Notes: generated by a model not told the origin, from the sequence alone. 64,000 nt of DNA from Nostoc sp. JL34 (GCF_017114945.1 NZ_JABXKQ010000044.1:124001-188000), one strand, 5' to 3'. Counted from the stretch's first letter, positions 18,692 to 27,777 are shown. Numbers and translations are program-made.

Positions 18692-20173
18692 ATGATAAAT
18701 GCTGCTCAAGCACGTCAGACAAAAGAGCGATTCGCCCAACCGGAGGAACAACTTACTTATGAGTTGGGGAAAGCGGTACAGGAATTGCCACCTCTGTACA
18801 CTAGATTATTAGCGGGAACGATGAGCGCCATCGTATTTGGAGCGATCGCTTGGGCGTATTTCTCGCAAATAGATGAAGTAGCAACAGCACCAGGGGAATT
18901 AATTGCTTCTACACAGGTAAGGCCTGTGACATCCTTGGGTGGAGGATCAATTGTCGCCGTCAAAGTCCAAGAAGGCGATCGCGTTACTAAAGGTGAAGTT
19001 CTCATTCAAAAAGATCCAGACTTGCAAAAAACCGATGTTTCCCGCCTAGCCAAATCTACTAGATTGATTCAGGACGATTTGCAACGTTTGGATGCAGAAC
19101 GCACCGGAGGTAAAACTACTGGGACAAAACTGCAAGATGAACTTTTAAACTCCCGCCTGCAAGACTACCAAGCGCGTCAAGCAGCAGCGGAAGCAGAAGC
19201 AAATCGCCAAATAGCACTCATCGATCAAGCCAAAGTCCGCTTGACTCGATTGCAAGACAACTTAGTTAATGCCAAAAGCAGCTTTGCGAATGCTCAAACC
19301 AACCTTGTCAATGCAGATAGCATCAGAATTAAAATTGAAAGTAATTTAGCCCTTGCTCAAGAAAGGGAAAAAAGCTTACGCACTCTAATTACTCCTGGCG
19401 CTGTACCTCGTGTCGATTACCTGGATGCCCAAGAAAGATTAACTCGTGCAAAGACAGAAATCACCAAAGCACAAGATGAAGTCACCAACGCCCAGAATAG
19501 AATCACAGAGGCTCAAGATAAAGCCACATCATTAGAAAAAGATATTGCGGCTCAAGTCCAGGAAATTCGCCAAGCAGAACAAGCTTACAACGGTGCACGC
19601 AGTCAGGCCCAGCGTGTAGCATCAGAACGCCAAAGTGAAATTTTGACCCAGTTTAATAAGCGTAAAGAAGAACTAACAACTGTTCAAGGTCAATTAGAGC
19701 AGGCGAGGAAGCAGCAAGCTTTGGAAACTATTGAGGCTCCCGTTGCAGGTACGATTTACAGAGTCAAAGCTACTAAGGGGCCAGTACAATCGGGTGAAGA
19801 ATTGCTGTCGATTTTGCCGGAAGGGGAAGAAATGCTCCTAGAGGTAAAAGTTCTCAACCGCGATATTGGGTTTATTCGCCAAGGGATGAAGGCAAAAGTC
19901 AAAATGGCAACTTTCCCCTTCCAAGAATTTGGCATTGTGGATGGGGAAGTCATGCAAGTCAGTCCGAATGCAATTATTGATAAAGAATTAGGCTTAGTTT
20001 TTCCGACGAGAATTAAGCTAAATAAACACGCAGTTAACGTGCGGGGGCAAGAGGTAGAATTTACACCAGGTATGGCTGCTACAGGTGAAATTGTCACTCG
20101 TAAAAAGTCAATTTTAACATTTATCACTGAGCCTGTGACCCGGCGATTCAATGAGGCATTTTCCGTTAGGTAG
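18692..20173 (+). CDS. HlyD-family membrane fusion protein (type I secretion adaptor)
   Basis: A 493-residue periplasmic adaptor. There is a short cytoplasmic N-terminus, one membrane span near residues 40-60 (LAGTMSAIVFGAIAWAYF), then a biotinyl-lipoyl half-motif (IVAVKVQEGDRVTKGEVLI). A long coiled coil rich in Gln/Ala/Lys runs over about 115-340, followed by the second lipoyl half (IEAPVAGTIYRVKATKG) and C-terminal beta domains. This is the HlyD/PrtE layout that bridges an inner-membrane ABC exporter and TolC. The ABC exporter 3 kb away on the other strand is the likely partner; no tolC gene is in the window. Confidence 0.9.
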   Translation: MINAAQARQTKERFAQPEEQLTYELGKAVQELPPLYTRLLAGTMSAIVFGAIAWAYFSQIDEVATAPGELIASTQVRPVTSLGGGSIVAVKVQEGDRVTKGEVLIQKDPDLQKTDVSRLAKSTRLIQDDLQRLDAERTGGKTTGTKLQDELLNSRLQDYQARQAAAEAEANRQIALIDQAKVRLTRLQDNLVNAKSSFANAQTNLVNADSIRIKIESNLALAQEREKSLRTLITPGAVPRVDYLDAQERLTRAKTEITKAQDEVTNAQNRITEAQDKATSLEKDIAAQVQEIRQAEQAYNGARSQAQRVASERQSEILTQFNKRKEELTTVQGQLEQARKQQALETIEAPVAGTIYRVKATKGPVQSGEELLSILPEGEEMLLEVKVLNRDIGFIRQGMKAKVKMATFPFQEFGIVDGEVMQVSPNAIIDKELGLVFPTRIKLNKHAVNVRGQEVEFTPGMAATGEIVTRKKSILTFITEPVTRRFNEAFSVR

Positions 20174-20223
20174 GTTTGTAGTTTCTGCTGTTTTTATAAC
20201 CACTTCAAAAGCACGCCTAAAAC

Positions 20224-20252
20224 GTAAGGGTTTAGCAATGCTAAACCCTTAC
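20224..20252 (+). terminator. terminator of the hlyD-type gene
   Basis: GTAAGGGTTTAG and CTAAACCCTTAC form a perfect 12-bp stem with a five-base loop, about 50 bases after the stop codon. Confidence 0.75.
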
Positions 20253-20374
20253 ATTAATTCACGATAGATGAGCGGGTTGGTTGATTTTCTTAACTGAGCA
20301 GTATTGAACTCAACTGCAAATCGCTATATAGCGGTTCCCATTCAGATGCGGTACAAAATTATATCGCGAGTACG

Positions 20375-20598
20375 GCAGTGCCCATTGGTATCAACTTAAC
20401 GTGAAACCGCACGTCCGCCAGGGATTGTAAATCCCTGTCTCATAACTAAAGTCCTCTGAAGAGGACTAAATAGCGCGAAAATTTTCAGTCTACTTCAGTA
20501 GACTTGAGCAATTAGTCAGGGAATTATATTCCCTGGCGGGTGAACAACATCCAATCAGTACGCTATTTCTAGCTTAAGTTGACACCAATGGGCAGTGC
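20375..20598. mobile_element. MITE-like element with 18-bp terminal inverted repeats and 7-bp target duplication
   Basis: The ends CCATTGGTATCAACTTAA (20382-20399) and TTAAGTTGACACCAATGG (20574-20591) are inverted repeats matching at 17 of 18 positions. They are flanked by direct repeats GCAGTGC (20375-20381 and 20592-20598). The 210-bp interior has no ORF but has nested stems: CCAGGGA near 20418 with TCCCTGG near 20530, AGTCCTCT/AGAGGACT, and AGTCTACT/AGTAGACT. It therefore looks like a structured non-autonomous transposable element. Confidence 0.75.
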
Positions 20599-20645
20599 CG
20601 TGCCCCTACGGGTGTACTTCGCTATGTCGGGAAACCCTATAATTT

Positions 20646-22439
20646 TCAAGCCATACCCAAGAATTTTCTATACTGATCTATTTGTTTTTGCATCCCCTCT
20701 AGTAGTTTGCCAAAATCAGGATTATTCTCATCCTCATTGCTATTCACATTAGTGCTGCCCAGAATATTCTCATATTTTTGGAATTGTGACCATAATTCTG
20801 GATTGGCTAATCCGTTATCACCTTCAGATGATGTCAGATATTTTGTAGTTTCTGCAATCGCAGGATTAAAATCGGAATTATTAAAACTAGCGAGGGTTTC
20901 TGGCGTCAGATATTTTGCGTTTTCTGTAATTGCCTGACCAATCAGAGAAGCGACATCGGAATTATTAAAACTAGCAGTTGTCTGTTGTGATGTGAGATAA
21001 TTTGCGGTCTGTGCATAGATGCGTAGCAGGTTGTTGTCAGACATAGCCTGACTCGCCAGAGAACCAAAATTGAAACTATTAAAACTAGAGCTTGTAGTTT
21101 GTGTATTATTTCCTGCTGTGTCTGCAATCACCTGACTCGCTAGAGAACTGACATTAGAAAGATTCAAACTAGAGCCTGTAGTTTGTGTACTATTTCCTGC
21201 GGTTTCTGTGACAATCTGACGGACTTGGGCATCAGTCAAATTGGGGTTAGCACTAAGCATTAGGGCAACTACACCAGCAACATGAGGAGTAGCCATAGAA
21301 GTGCCACTATAAGTTGCATATTGATTATTTGGAACTGATGAATAAACCTTGACTCCTGGAGCTGTGACGTAAGCAATTTGATTCGTTCCAGAGCGGTTAG
21401 AGAAGTCAGGCATGTTATTATTTCTATCTACTGCCCCAACTGCAATTCCCGACTTGGATGCATAGCGGGCGGGATAGTCTGGCGATGAGTCACCATCATT
21501 ACCTGCTGCCATCACGACAATCACTCCTTTGCTACTGGCATAGTCAATGGCTGACTCTAGAGTGCGATTGGAAGATGCACCTCCTAAACTGAGGTTAATC
21601 ACATTAGCTCCATTATCCACAGCGTAGCGAATACCTTTAGATATGGAACTATAGGAACCAGAGCCAGAGCTATCTAAAACTTTGACGGGCATAATCTTGG
21701 CATCATAAGCAATACCAGTGACACCATAGTTATTATTTTCTCCTGCGATCGTGCCGGAAACGTGTGTACCATGACCGTTGTCATCTAAGGTGTTGTTGTT
21801 TTTATCAGCAAAGTTCCAGCCGTAATTATCATCAATATAGCCATTACCATCATCATCTATACCGTTACCCGCAATTTCCTTGCTATTTGTCCAGATATTA
21901 TTTTTTAAATCCTCGTGGTTGTAGTCAACTCCAGTATCTACAACAGCAACAACAACGCCCTTACCTGTATATCCGTGTGCCCATACTTCCGGTGCTTTCA
22001 CAAGGTCTGCTCCCCAATTATTGCCACCAAGATCGGGAACATCAGCAAAGGTATTCTGACCAATAGCTCTAGCCACTGCTGCTGCTCCATTAATCAAGCC
22101 ATAGCCATTAGTGGAGTTATAATTCTTAGTGCTAAAAGCATTAGCAGTAGCGTTACTGCTATTTTCGGAGTCACCATTATTTAGCAATTGCACATCAGCA
22201 TCGGCTGACTTATAGCTACTACGTCCACTGAAGTTGAGGCTGTAATCATTCTTCCCATTAAAGCTATCTAATGAAGAGATTGAAGTGAAATTGAGCCGTT
22301 TATTTGACAATACATTGTTATTAGCATCATCAATGAGCATAAGTTTTTTCTCAAAGATAGCAATCGTTTTTTGACAGGTTGAAGCGTTAAAACCTTTAGA
22401 AGAAAAAGATTTTAATATGTGAATAAGCTTCCTTGTCAA
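20646..22439 (-). CDS. subtilisin-like serine protease (S8 family)
   Basis: A 597-residue S8 peptidase with the complete triad: D168 (AVVDTGVD), H223 (NGHGTHVSG) and S381 (GTSMATPHVAG). There is no classical signal peptide. The first 140 residues are a Ser/Asn-rich region, and a Gly/Asn/Asp-rich calcium-like loop (DDDGNGYIDDNYGWNF) lies between Asp and His. Residues about 405-540 are a degenerate repeat region built on TxxxTQTTxSSxN and SLASQ units. RTX nonapeptides are absent. Lack of a Sec signal and position between an HlyD adaptor and an ABC exporter suggest it is their cargo; this is inference. Confidence 0.92.
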   Translation of the reverse strand: MTRKLIHILKSFSSKGFNASTCQKTIAIFEKKLMLIDDANNNVLSNKRLNFTSISSLDSFNGKNDYSLNFSGRSSYKSADADVQLLNNGDSENSSNATANAFSTKNYNSTNGYGLINGAAAVARAIGQNTFADVPDLGGNNWGADLVKAPEVWAHGYTGKGVVVAVVDTGVDYNHEDLKNNIWTNSKEIAGNGIDDDGNGYIDDNYGWNFADKNNNTLDDNGHGTHVSGTIAGENNNYGVTGIAYDAKIMPVKVLDSSGSGSYSSISKGIRYAVDNGANVINLSLGGASSNRTLESAIDYASSKGVIVVMAAGNDGDSSPDYPARYASKSGIAVGAVDRNNNMPDFSNRSGTNQIAYVTAPGVKVYSSVPNNQYATYSGTSMATPHVAGVVALMLSANPNLTDAQVRQIVTETAGNSTQTTGSSLNLSNVSSLASQVIADTAGNNTQTTSSSFNSFNFGSLASQAMSDNNLLRIYAQTANYLTSQQTTASFNNSDVASLIGQAITENAKYLTPETLASFNNSDFNPAIAETTKYLTSSEGDNGLANPELWSQFQKYENILGSTNVNSNEDENNPDFGKLLEGMQKQIDQYRKFLGMA

Positions 22440-22858
22440 TAATTACTATGTAATCCCATCAAGAAAATGCTAATTCTACTACTAAAAAGCATAAGAAATA
22501 GAGAATTTTTATTATCTTAATTGATCCAATAAATCTTCGATTTGTAGTATTTTAAGTATAAATTGGTGGTAGAAAAAAAATTGAGTTATGCTTTTAAACC
22601 GCGTCTACCTTGAAAACCGTAGTTTTTTGGAATTAGTTTACAGATCAGAATTCAAGCCACAACCGAATAATACACTCTCCTTAAAAACTCCAGGTTTCAA
22701 AATGGACGGGGTTTAAACTTAGAAGTTCCAAAAGTTTTTCACATTACCTAAGATGTATCACACCAGTAGGATGCACTACGCTCCGTTAACACACCCTTGT
22801 ATCTGAGATTTTTTCAAAAACAATTTACTATTGCTGCATGTGGTTACATGATCTTTAC
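22440..22858. other. AT-rich intergenic stretch between protease gene and decayed fragment
   Basis: It should hold the promoter of the S8 protease gene (minus strand). Near 22771-22795 it has a short segment (GATGCACTACGCTCCG, then AACACACCC) of the kind found scattered in Nostocales intergenic DNA. I see nothing else that I can name. Confidence 0.4.
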
Positions 22859-23046
22859 TGTTACCAGCAATCTCCTTGGCATTTTTCCAGATATTAGAGT
22901 TTAAGTCTACACTGACCCGGAACTTGGATTGACAGCATTTTGAATTATTAGGTCTGGTTGAACAGCAGCGATCGCTTGCGTAGTATGCTTGTTACTTCCA
23001 CTACTCTTAAAACTACTGTGATCGCTGGCTCTAAAAGTAACCAAAT
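22859..23046 (-). pseudogene. remnant of a second secreted S8 protease (CARDB-like plus catalytic-domain fragment)
   Basis: Read on the minus strand, 23046-22911 encodes a Ser-rich stretch ending QPDLIIQNAVNPSSGSV, which resembles the start of a CARDB adhesion-type domain. A stop and frame change follow. Then 22910-22859 encodes VDLNSNIWKNAKEIAGN, matching DLKNNIWTNSKEIAGN in the intact protease 1 kb away. This reads as a gene reduced to a short scar by deletion. Confidence 0.65.
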
Positions 23047-23051
23047 TCAAA

Positions 23052-23080
23052 TGGCGAATGAAGTTACACTCCATTCGCCA
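23052..23080 (-). terminator. terminator of the ABC exporter gene
   Basis: TGGCGAATG and CATTCGCCA form a perfect 9-bp stem with an 11-base loop, 73 bases after the ABC exporter stop codon, on the minus strand. It is followed by a T-rich stretch (TTTGAATTT). Confidence 0.6.
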
Positions 23081-23152
23081 AAAACTATCCTTAAGCTGCT
23101 TTTCAGACGTTGATCTTTTATATAGCTACAAGCTTTGAGCTAGTTAAATCTA

Positions 23153-25855
23153 CTATATATTTGCTTGCTGGCGTTGATATAGTGACCAATACAAACCTTT
23201 TTGTTGCAACAACTCTGAGTGAGTACCACGTTCGGCAATCACGCCTTGCTCTAACACCAAAATCAAATCAGCACGTTTGAGGGGGGCAAAGCGGTGAGCA
23301 ATCAGGAACACAGTACGGTTTGCGGAAATTTTTTGCAGGTTTTGCAGCACTTGTTGTTCAGTTTCACTATCCAAAGCGCTGGTAGCTTCATCCAAAACTA
23401 AAATCGGTGCTTGGGAAAGAAATAGTCTTGCGAGGGCAATACGTTGTCTTTGTCCGCCAGATAAAGCGGTACCGCGTTCACCAACATTGGTTTCGTAACC
23501 GTACGGTAATTGACTGATGAAGTCGTGGGCTACTGCTAATCTTGCTGCCTCTACTACTTGCTCTGCGGTAATGTCAGGAGTACCGAGAGTGATATTTTCC
23601 AAAATCGAACCGTTGAATAAAAAGTCTTCTTGAAGAACTACACTAACTTGTTGCCGCAGTGAGGCTAAATCGGCACTTTTTATATCAAAACCATCAATAA
23701 GGATGCGTCCTGATTCAATTTGATAGAGGCGTTGCAATAGCTTAGACAAAGTACTTTTACCAGAACCGCTGCGTCCGACAATGCCAACAAATTGCCCTGG
23801 TTCGGCATTGAAAGAGATTCCCCGCAGAATTGCTTCAAAGTTTGGCCGGTAGCGGAAAAATACTTGCTCGAAGGTGACTTGTCCTTTCAGTGGTGGTAAA
23901 ACTAGACCAGTTCCCAGTTCAGCTTCTGGGGAGACGTTGAGAATATCACCAATGCGATCTACAGAAAGTAGCACTTGTTGAAGGTTTTGCCACAACTGTA
24001 CTAAGCGCAAAAGCGGGCCTGTGACTCTACCAGACAACATTTGAAATGCAACAAGCTGTCCGATTGTGAGCTTTTGTTCGATGACTAACTTCGCGCCAAA
24101 CCAGAGAATCAGCATGGTGGATAAATTGGTGAGAAAGTCACCAAGGTTGCTGCTGATATTGGAGGTAGTAGAGGCTTTAAAACCTGTGCGAATGAAGCGG
24201 GCAAATAAGCCTTCCCAGCGATCGCGGGCTACTGGTTCGGCTGCATGGGCTTTAACGGAGTGAATTCCGGTGATTGTCTCGACTAAAAACGATTGACTAT
24301 CGGCACTCCGGTTAAAAGTTTCGTTGAGCCAGTTACGCAGAATTGGTGTTGCAACTATCGTCAATGTGGCAAATAGCGGCAGTACTGCTAAGGCGACAAA
24401 GGTGAGTGGGACGTTATAGTAAAACATCAATGCCAGGTACACCACAGCAAAGATGCTATCTAGAATTACAGTTAATGCTGTACCTGTGAGAAACTGACGA
24501 ATTTGTTCGAGTTCCTGGACTCGTGCGATTGTGTCTCCAACGCGCCGCGACTCAAAATAAGCCAAAGGCAGACGCATCAGGTGGCGAAATAGCTGTGCTG
24601 ATAAACTTAAATCCAGACGACGAGCTGTATGGGTAAAAATGAATAGGCGCAGAATGCCCAGTATGGACTCAAATATGGCTACGCATAAAAGTGCGATCGC
24701 CATGACATCAAGAGTCGGCAAACTCCCTTGCACCATCACTTTATCAATGACGACTTGCGTAATTAGCGGTGTTGTTAACCCCAAAAGCTGCAAGGTAAAA
24801 GATGCTAACAATACTTCTGTGAGCAATCCCTTATACTTCCAAACTGCTGGGGTAAACCAACTGAGGTTAAATTTTTCTTGCTGGGATATGAGTTCTACTT
24901 GCCACAATCGTCCATCCCAAGACGCCTCAACTATTGACTGCGGCAAGCTTTCACAAGTTCGTTCGGGATTTAGAGGGTTAGCGATAATTAAGCGATCGCC
25001 TTTAACTCCATAAGCTACCACCCAGGAAGGACTCTGGGGTGAGTCAGAATTCCACAGCAATAAAGCTGGAAATGACAACTGTCGCAACTCACTCCAACTC
25101 ACTTGTAACCGCCGCAACACTAACCCTAACTTTTCTGCTGCTTCCACAACCTGTTTTGGGCGTTGTCCTCTGAGTTGGCGCTGCACCCATTCTAGTTGCA
25201 CAGAATTTTCTAACTGTTGCGCCACCATTGTTAAACAGGCAGCAGCAGTGTTCCAGCTAGCAACAAACGGATAATTTGAGATGATTAGATTGGCGGCTGG
25301 GAGTCCTCTTTGGGGCTGGAGGCTGTGGGGGCTGGAAGTCCCTTCTGAGGCTGGCGCTAGTGAAGGAGTGGAAGAGAAGGAAAATGTCTCCCTTTCTCCT
25401 TGCATGTCCACTGGTAACACTTGCCAGAACTCCCGAATTTGTGGGTGAGAAAATTCTGCCCACAGCGCTGTTTCCCAACACACTACTACCACTTCTTTAC
25501 TAGCGGCTACAGCTTTAAAATCCGCAGACAGCTTTTGAAAGTCACCAAACCAATCCCCCACATCTAGGGCGGCTATTGGTTTGCCAACCCCTTCTTCTCG
25601 TAAGCGGACTTTCCCAGCCACAATTAAGAATTGATAACCGCCGACATCGTTTGACCAGATTTTTTCTCCTAGACGATACTGACGGGTTTGGCACTCATTT
25701 TCCAATCGGGATTGTTGTTCAGGAGTCAGCCAGCATAGTGGTGGTTGATTCCAAGGCAAAGAAGCTAGCACTTTTAATCGTAAAGATTCATTTTCCAGAA
25801 TTTTTAACTCACTTGTAACTTGACTGTCAGTTTTTGAATTTTCTCTGCTAGCCAT
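23153..25855 (-). CDS. type I secretion ABC exporter with cNMP-binding and inactive C39-like domains
   Basis: 900 residues with four parts: a cyclic-nucleotide-binding-like domain (about 55-150), a Ser/Pro-rich linker (160-190), a C39-peptidase-like domain (195-330), and a six-helix transmembrane core (335-610) followed by the nucleotide-binding domain. The last has Walker A VGRSGSGKST, signature LSGGQRQRIALAR and Walker B ILVLDEATSALD. In the C39-like part the catalytic Cys position reads NTAAACL instead of DCGAACL, so it is probably a non-cleaving substrate-docking domain as in HlyB. Its start overlaps the upstream isomerase gene by 52 bases. Confidence 0.92.
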   Translation of the reverse strand: MASRENSKTDSQVTSELKILENESLRLKVLASLPWNQPPLCWLTPEQQSRLENECQTRQYRLGEKIWSNDVGGYQFLIVAGKVRLREEGVGKPIAALDVGDWFGDFQKLSADFKAVAASKEVVVVCWETALWAEFSHPQIREFWQVLPVDMQGERETFSFSSTPSLAPASEGTSSPHSLQPQRGLPAANLIISNYPFVASWNTAAACLTMVAQQLENSVQLEWVQRQLRGQRPKQVVEAAEKLGLVLRRLQVSWSELRQLSFPALLLWNSDSPQSPSWVVAYGVKGDRLIIANPLNPERTCESLPQSIVEASWDGRLWQVELISQQEKFNLSWFTPAVWKYKGLLTEVLLASFTLQLLGLTTPLITQVVIDKVMVQGSLPTLDVMAIALLCVAIFESILGILRLFIFTHTARRLDLSLSAQLFRHLMRLPLAYFESRRVGDTIARVQELEQIRQFLTGTALTVILDSIFAVVYLALMFYYNVPLTFVALAVLPLFATLTIVATPILRNWLNETFNRSADSQSFLVETITGIHSVKAHAAEPVARDRWEGLFARFIRTGFKASTTSNISSNLGDFLTNLSTMLILWFGAKLVIEQKLTIGQLVAFQMLSGRVTGPLLRLVQLWQNLQQVLLSVDRIGDILNVSPEAELGTGLVLPPLKGQVTFEQVFFRYRPNFEAILRGISFNAEPGQFVGIVGRSGSGKSTLSKLLQRLYQIESGRILIDGFDIKSADLASLRQQVSVVLQEDFLFNGSILENITLGTPDITAEQVVEAARLAVAHDFISQLPYGYETNVGERGTALSGGQRQRIALARLFLSQAPILVLDEATSALDSETEQQVLQNLQKISANRTVFLIAHRFAPLKRADLILVLEQGVIAERGTHSELLQQKGLYWSLYQRQQANI

Positions 25856-26586
25856 TTCTCAAACAACTCATTTTGTAGTGCTTGCTTTAGTTGAGTATCT
25901 TCTAAAGACGCTGGCAGAAATTGTTCTACTCGAAACAAACCATAAGGTCCTTCTCCCTGGGGAGAGTCTTTGCCAACGATTTCTATTGGTCCTACCAATT
26001 GTCCAGGACTGGCCACATCAATAGCTGCCCGTAATATATCCGGCATACTGCCTCGGCTGACGATTCCCATCATGCCGTTCACAATTCGGTCATCTGAAAG
26101 GGAATACTCTTTAGCTAGTTGCTCAAAACTACCTCCTTCTTCAATTTGGGTATGGAGTTCGTCTGCCAATTCTCGATTATCAACAACAATCCGCGAAAGT
26201 ACTACCCGATCTAAAAAAAGCTTGCGCTCAATAAAATATTCTTGGAGTTTTGTTTCCGTCACTACAGCTTTCAGTTTTTCTAACTTGTAACCAAAAGTAA
26301 CTGATGTGTGAAAGGTTGCGTAATCTGTGTTATTTGTCTTTAACCATTCTTGAAAATTTTGGGGATCAGTCAGTTGATTTTTCAGCCTAAAGTCAATAAT
26401 TGACTGTTCAGTTATTGCGGTGCCAATTTCAATATCGTCTCGGGTTCGGATTTCTGCCTCAATTACGTACTGCCGGAGAATATCCCCAATGAACTGTCCC
26501 AATTTTCCAGAGGCTTGCAGGTATTTTACTGCTTCCTCAATAGAAATTATTTGGTCATTAATTGTCAAAAATGATAAAGATTCCAT
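25804..26586 (-). CDS. PpiC/SurA-like peptidyl-prolyl isomerase of the secretion locus
   Basis: 260 residues with an N-terminal SurA-like helical region and a parvulin domain at about 130-230 (ELADELHTQIEEGGSFEQLA, then EYSLSDD, GMMGIVSRGSMPD and LVGPIEIVG). There is no signal peptide, so it probably acts in the cytoplasm. It overlaps the downstream ABC exporter gene by 52 bases, indicating translational coupling. In cyanobacteria such isomerases commonly sit beside HlyB-type exporters, where they may prepare the cargo. The first 16 codons are duplicated about 100 bases upstream. Confidence 0.88.
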   Translation of the reverse strand: MESLSFLTINDQIISIEEAVKYLQASGKLGQFIGDILRQYVIEAEIRTRDDIEIGTAITEQSIIDFRLKNQLTDPQNFQEWLKTNNTDYATFHTSVTFGYKLEKLKAVVTETKLQEYFIERKLFLDRVVLSRIVVDNRELADELHTQIEEGGSFEQLAKEYSLSDDRIVNGMMGIVSRGSMPDILRAAIDVASPGQLVGPIEIVGKDSPQGEGPYGLFRVEQFLPASLEDTQLKQALQNELFEKWLAEKIQKLTVKLQVS

Positions 26587-26697
26587 GAACTAATTATGTG
26601 AAAATGGTTAAACACTTATAGGACTTTTAAATTAAATCATATAGAAATCATCTGGTCGTTGATGGATAAAAATGATAAAGATTCCATGAACTAATTA
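26540..26697 (-). repeat. 57-bp direct duplication of the ppiC-like gene start
   Basis: Segments 26540-26596 and 26641-26697 align over 57 bases with only a few differences. The first contains the real start of the isomerase gene. The second carries a 16-codon ORF (26637-26687, minus) reading MESLSFLSINDQMISI-stop, against MESLSFLTINDQIISI in the gene. Confidence 0.8.
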
Positions 26698-26973
26698 CAT
26701 CTAAATAGTCAAAAAATTATATAGCTAGTAAACAATATAATTTCACCCAATCACTTTTACAGCCTAGCGGGGACAAAACAGGATTGAAAATATCAGCAGT
26801 AGCGCAGTAGTCAGGTAGATTGCTTATTTTCTCCCAATGCCCTTCAGGAGTGCTGAGTGGGGAATCTAACTTCTTTACTCGGAACTGGGAACGGGCTAAA
26901 CCCTAGCTATCCGCTAACGAAATTGTTTTGCTCAATGCCCCACTTAAATGAGTAATTGTTTATTCTCGTCAGT
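26698..26973. other. intergenic stretch, nothing recognised
   Basis: It lies between the isomerase gene duplication and the end of the DUF92 gene. It contains loosely repeated text (AATGCCC, GAGTGCTGAGTGGGG) related to the heptamer arrays, and no ORF that I would support. Confidence 0.4.
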
Positions 26974-27777
26974 CTACTTAATGAAACTTATCCATGTCCA
27001 AGCAAGTAGCACAGCTGCGATCGCACCGATTAATGTATTAAAAATATTTACCACTTCATTGGTCAGCCAGGTATACTTAGATTGCAGTGTTGCCCCAATT
27101 ACACTTTCTAAGTTAGTGGCAATAAATGCTGCCACTACACACCAAGCAACTCCTAATAGATCAATTAAACCAACTCCCCAACCCACAAATGCGATCGCTA
27201 CAGAAGCTACGATACCAGCTAAAGTTCCCTCCAAGCTTACCGCCCCTTCTGTACCCCGTGGCACTGGTTGGAGTGTGGTAATCAAAAAGGTGCTTTTACC
27301 ATAAGCTTTACCAACTTCACTAGCAGTGGTGTCAGCCAGCTTGGTACTGAAACTCGCTACATAGGCTAACAATAATAGGGACTGGGGATTGGGGATTAGG
27401 AATTGGGGACTAGGGACAATAAATCCCGAATTGATCATCCCTACTCCCAAAGCACACAACGCTCCAGTCAAGGCCGAACCCCAAACATTTTCTGGGCCTC
27501 TTGCCCCAGAACGCTTTTCGGCAATTCCTTCTGCCTCTTTCTGCGCCATACCGATGCGGGTAACGCCAGAACCAACCAAAAAATAGAACATTACTACTGC
27601 ATATCCTTGCCAGCCTAGAGTTACCCAAATTAAGATGGACAGGAACCAGGCGTGGAATAATCCAGCAGGGGTAAGTAGCTTTTTCGGAGCAATCCAAGCT
27701 AAACCCAATAAAATTGTGTTTAATACTACTGCTACTAACCAGGGATTTACAGAATCAATTAAGGATGACATCAGCAA
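26974..27777 (-). CDS. DUF92 family membrane protein (VTE6-like, phytyl-phosphate kinase candidate)
   Basis: A 267-residue polytopic membrane protein with about six hydrophobic segments. Family landmarks are the N-terminal LTPAGLFHAW, the basic GMAQKEAEGIAEKRSGARGP loop and the DTTASEVGKAYGK motif. DUF92 (TIGR00297) includes plant and cyanobacterial VTE6, which phosphorylates phytyl phosphate for tocopherol synthesis. Residues about 120-133 (IVPSPQFLIPNPQS) are encoded by a heptamer repeat inserted in frame in a loop between two membrane segments. Confidence 0.88.
   Translation of the reverse strand: MLMSSLIDSVNPWLVAVVLNTILLGLAWIAPKKLLTPAGLFHAWFLSILIWVTLGWQGYAVVMFYFLVGSGVTRIGMAQKEAEGIAEKRSGARGPENVWGSALTGALCALGVGMINSGFIVPSPQFLIPNPQSLLLLAYVASFSTKLADTTASEVGKAYGKSTFLITTLQPVPRGTEGAVSLEGTLAGIVASVAIAFVGWGVGLIDLLGVAWCVVAAFIATNLESVIGATLQSKYTWLTNEVVNIFNTLIGAIAAVLLAWTWISFIK
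27376..27420. repeat. heptamer repeat (GGGGACT/GGGGATT) inside the DUF92 gene
   Basis: Six tandem heptamer variants of the GGGGATT class usually found between genes. Here the array is in frame within a coding region and adds about 14 residues. Confidence 0.75.
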
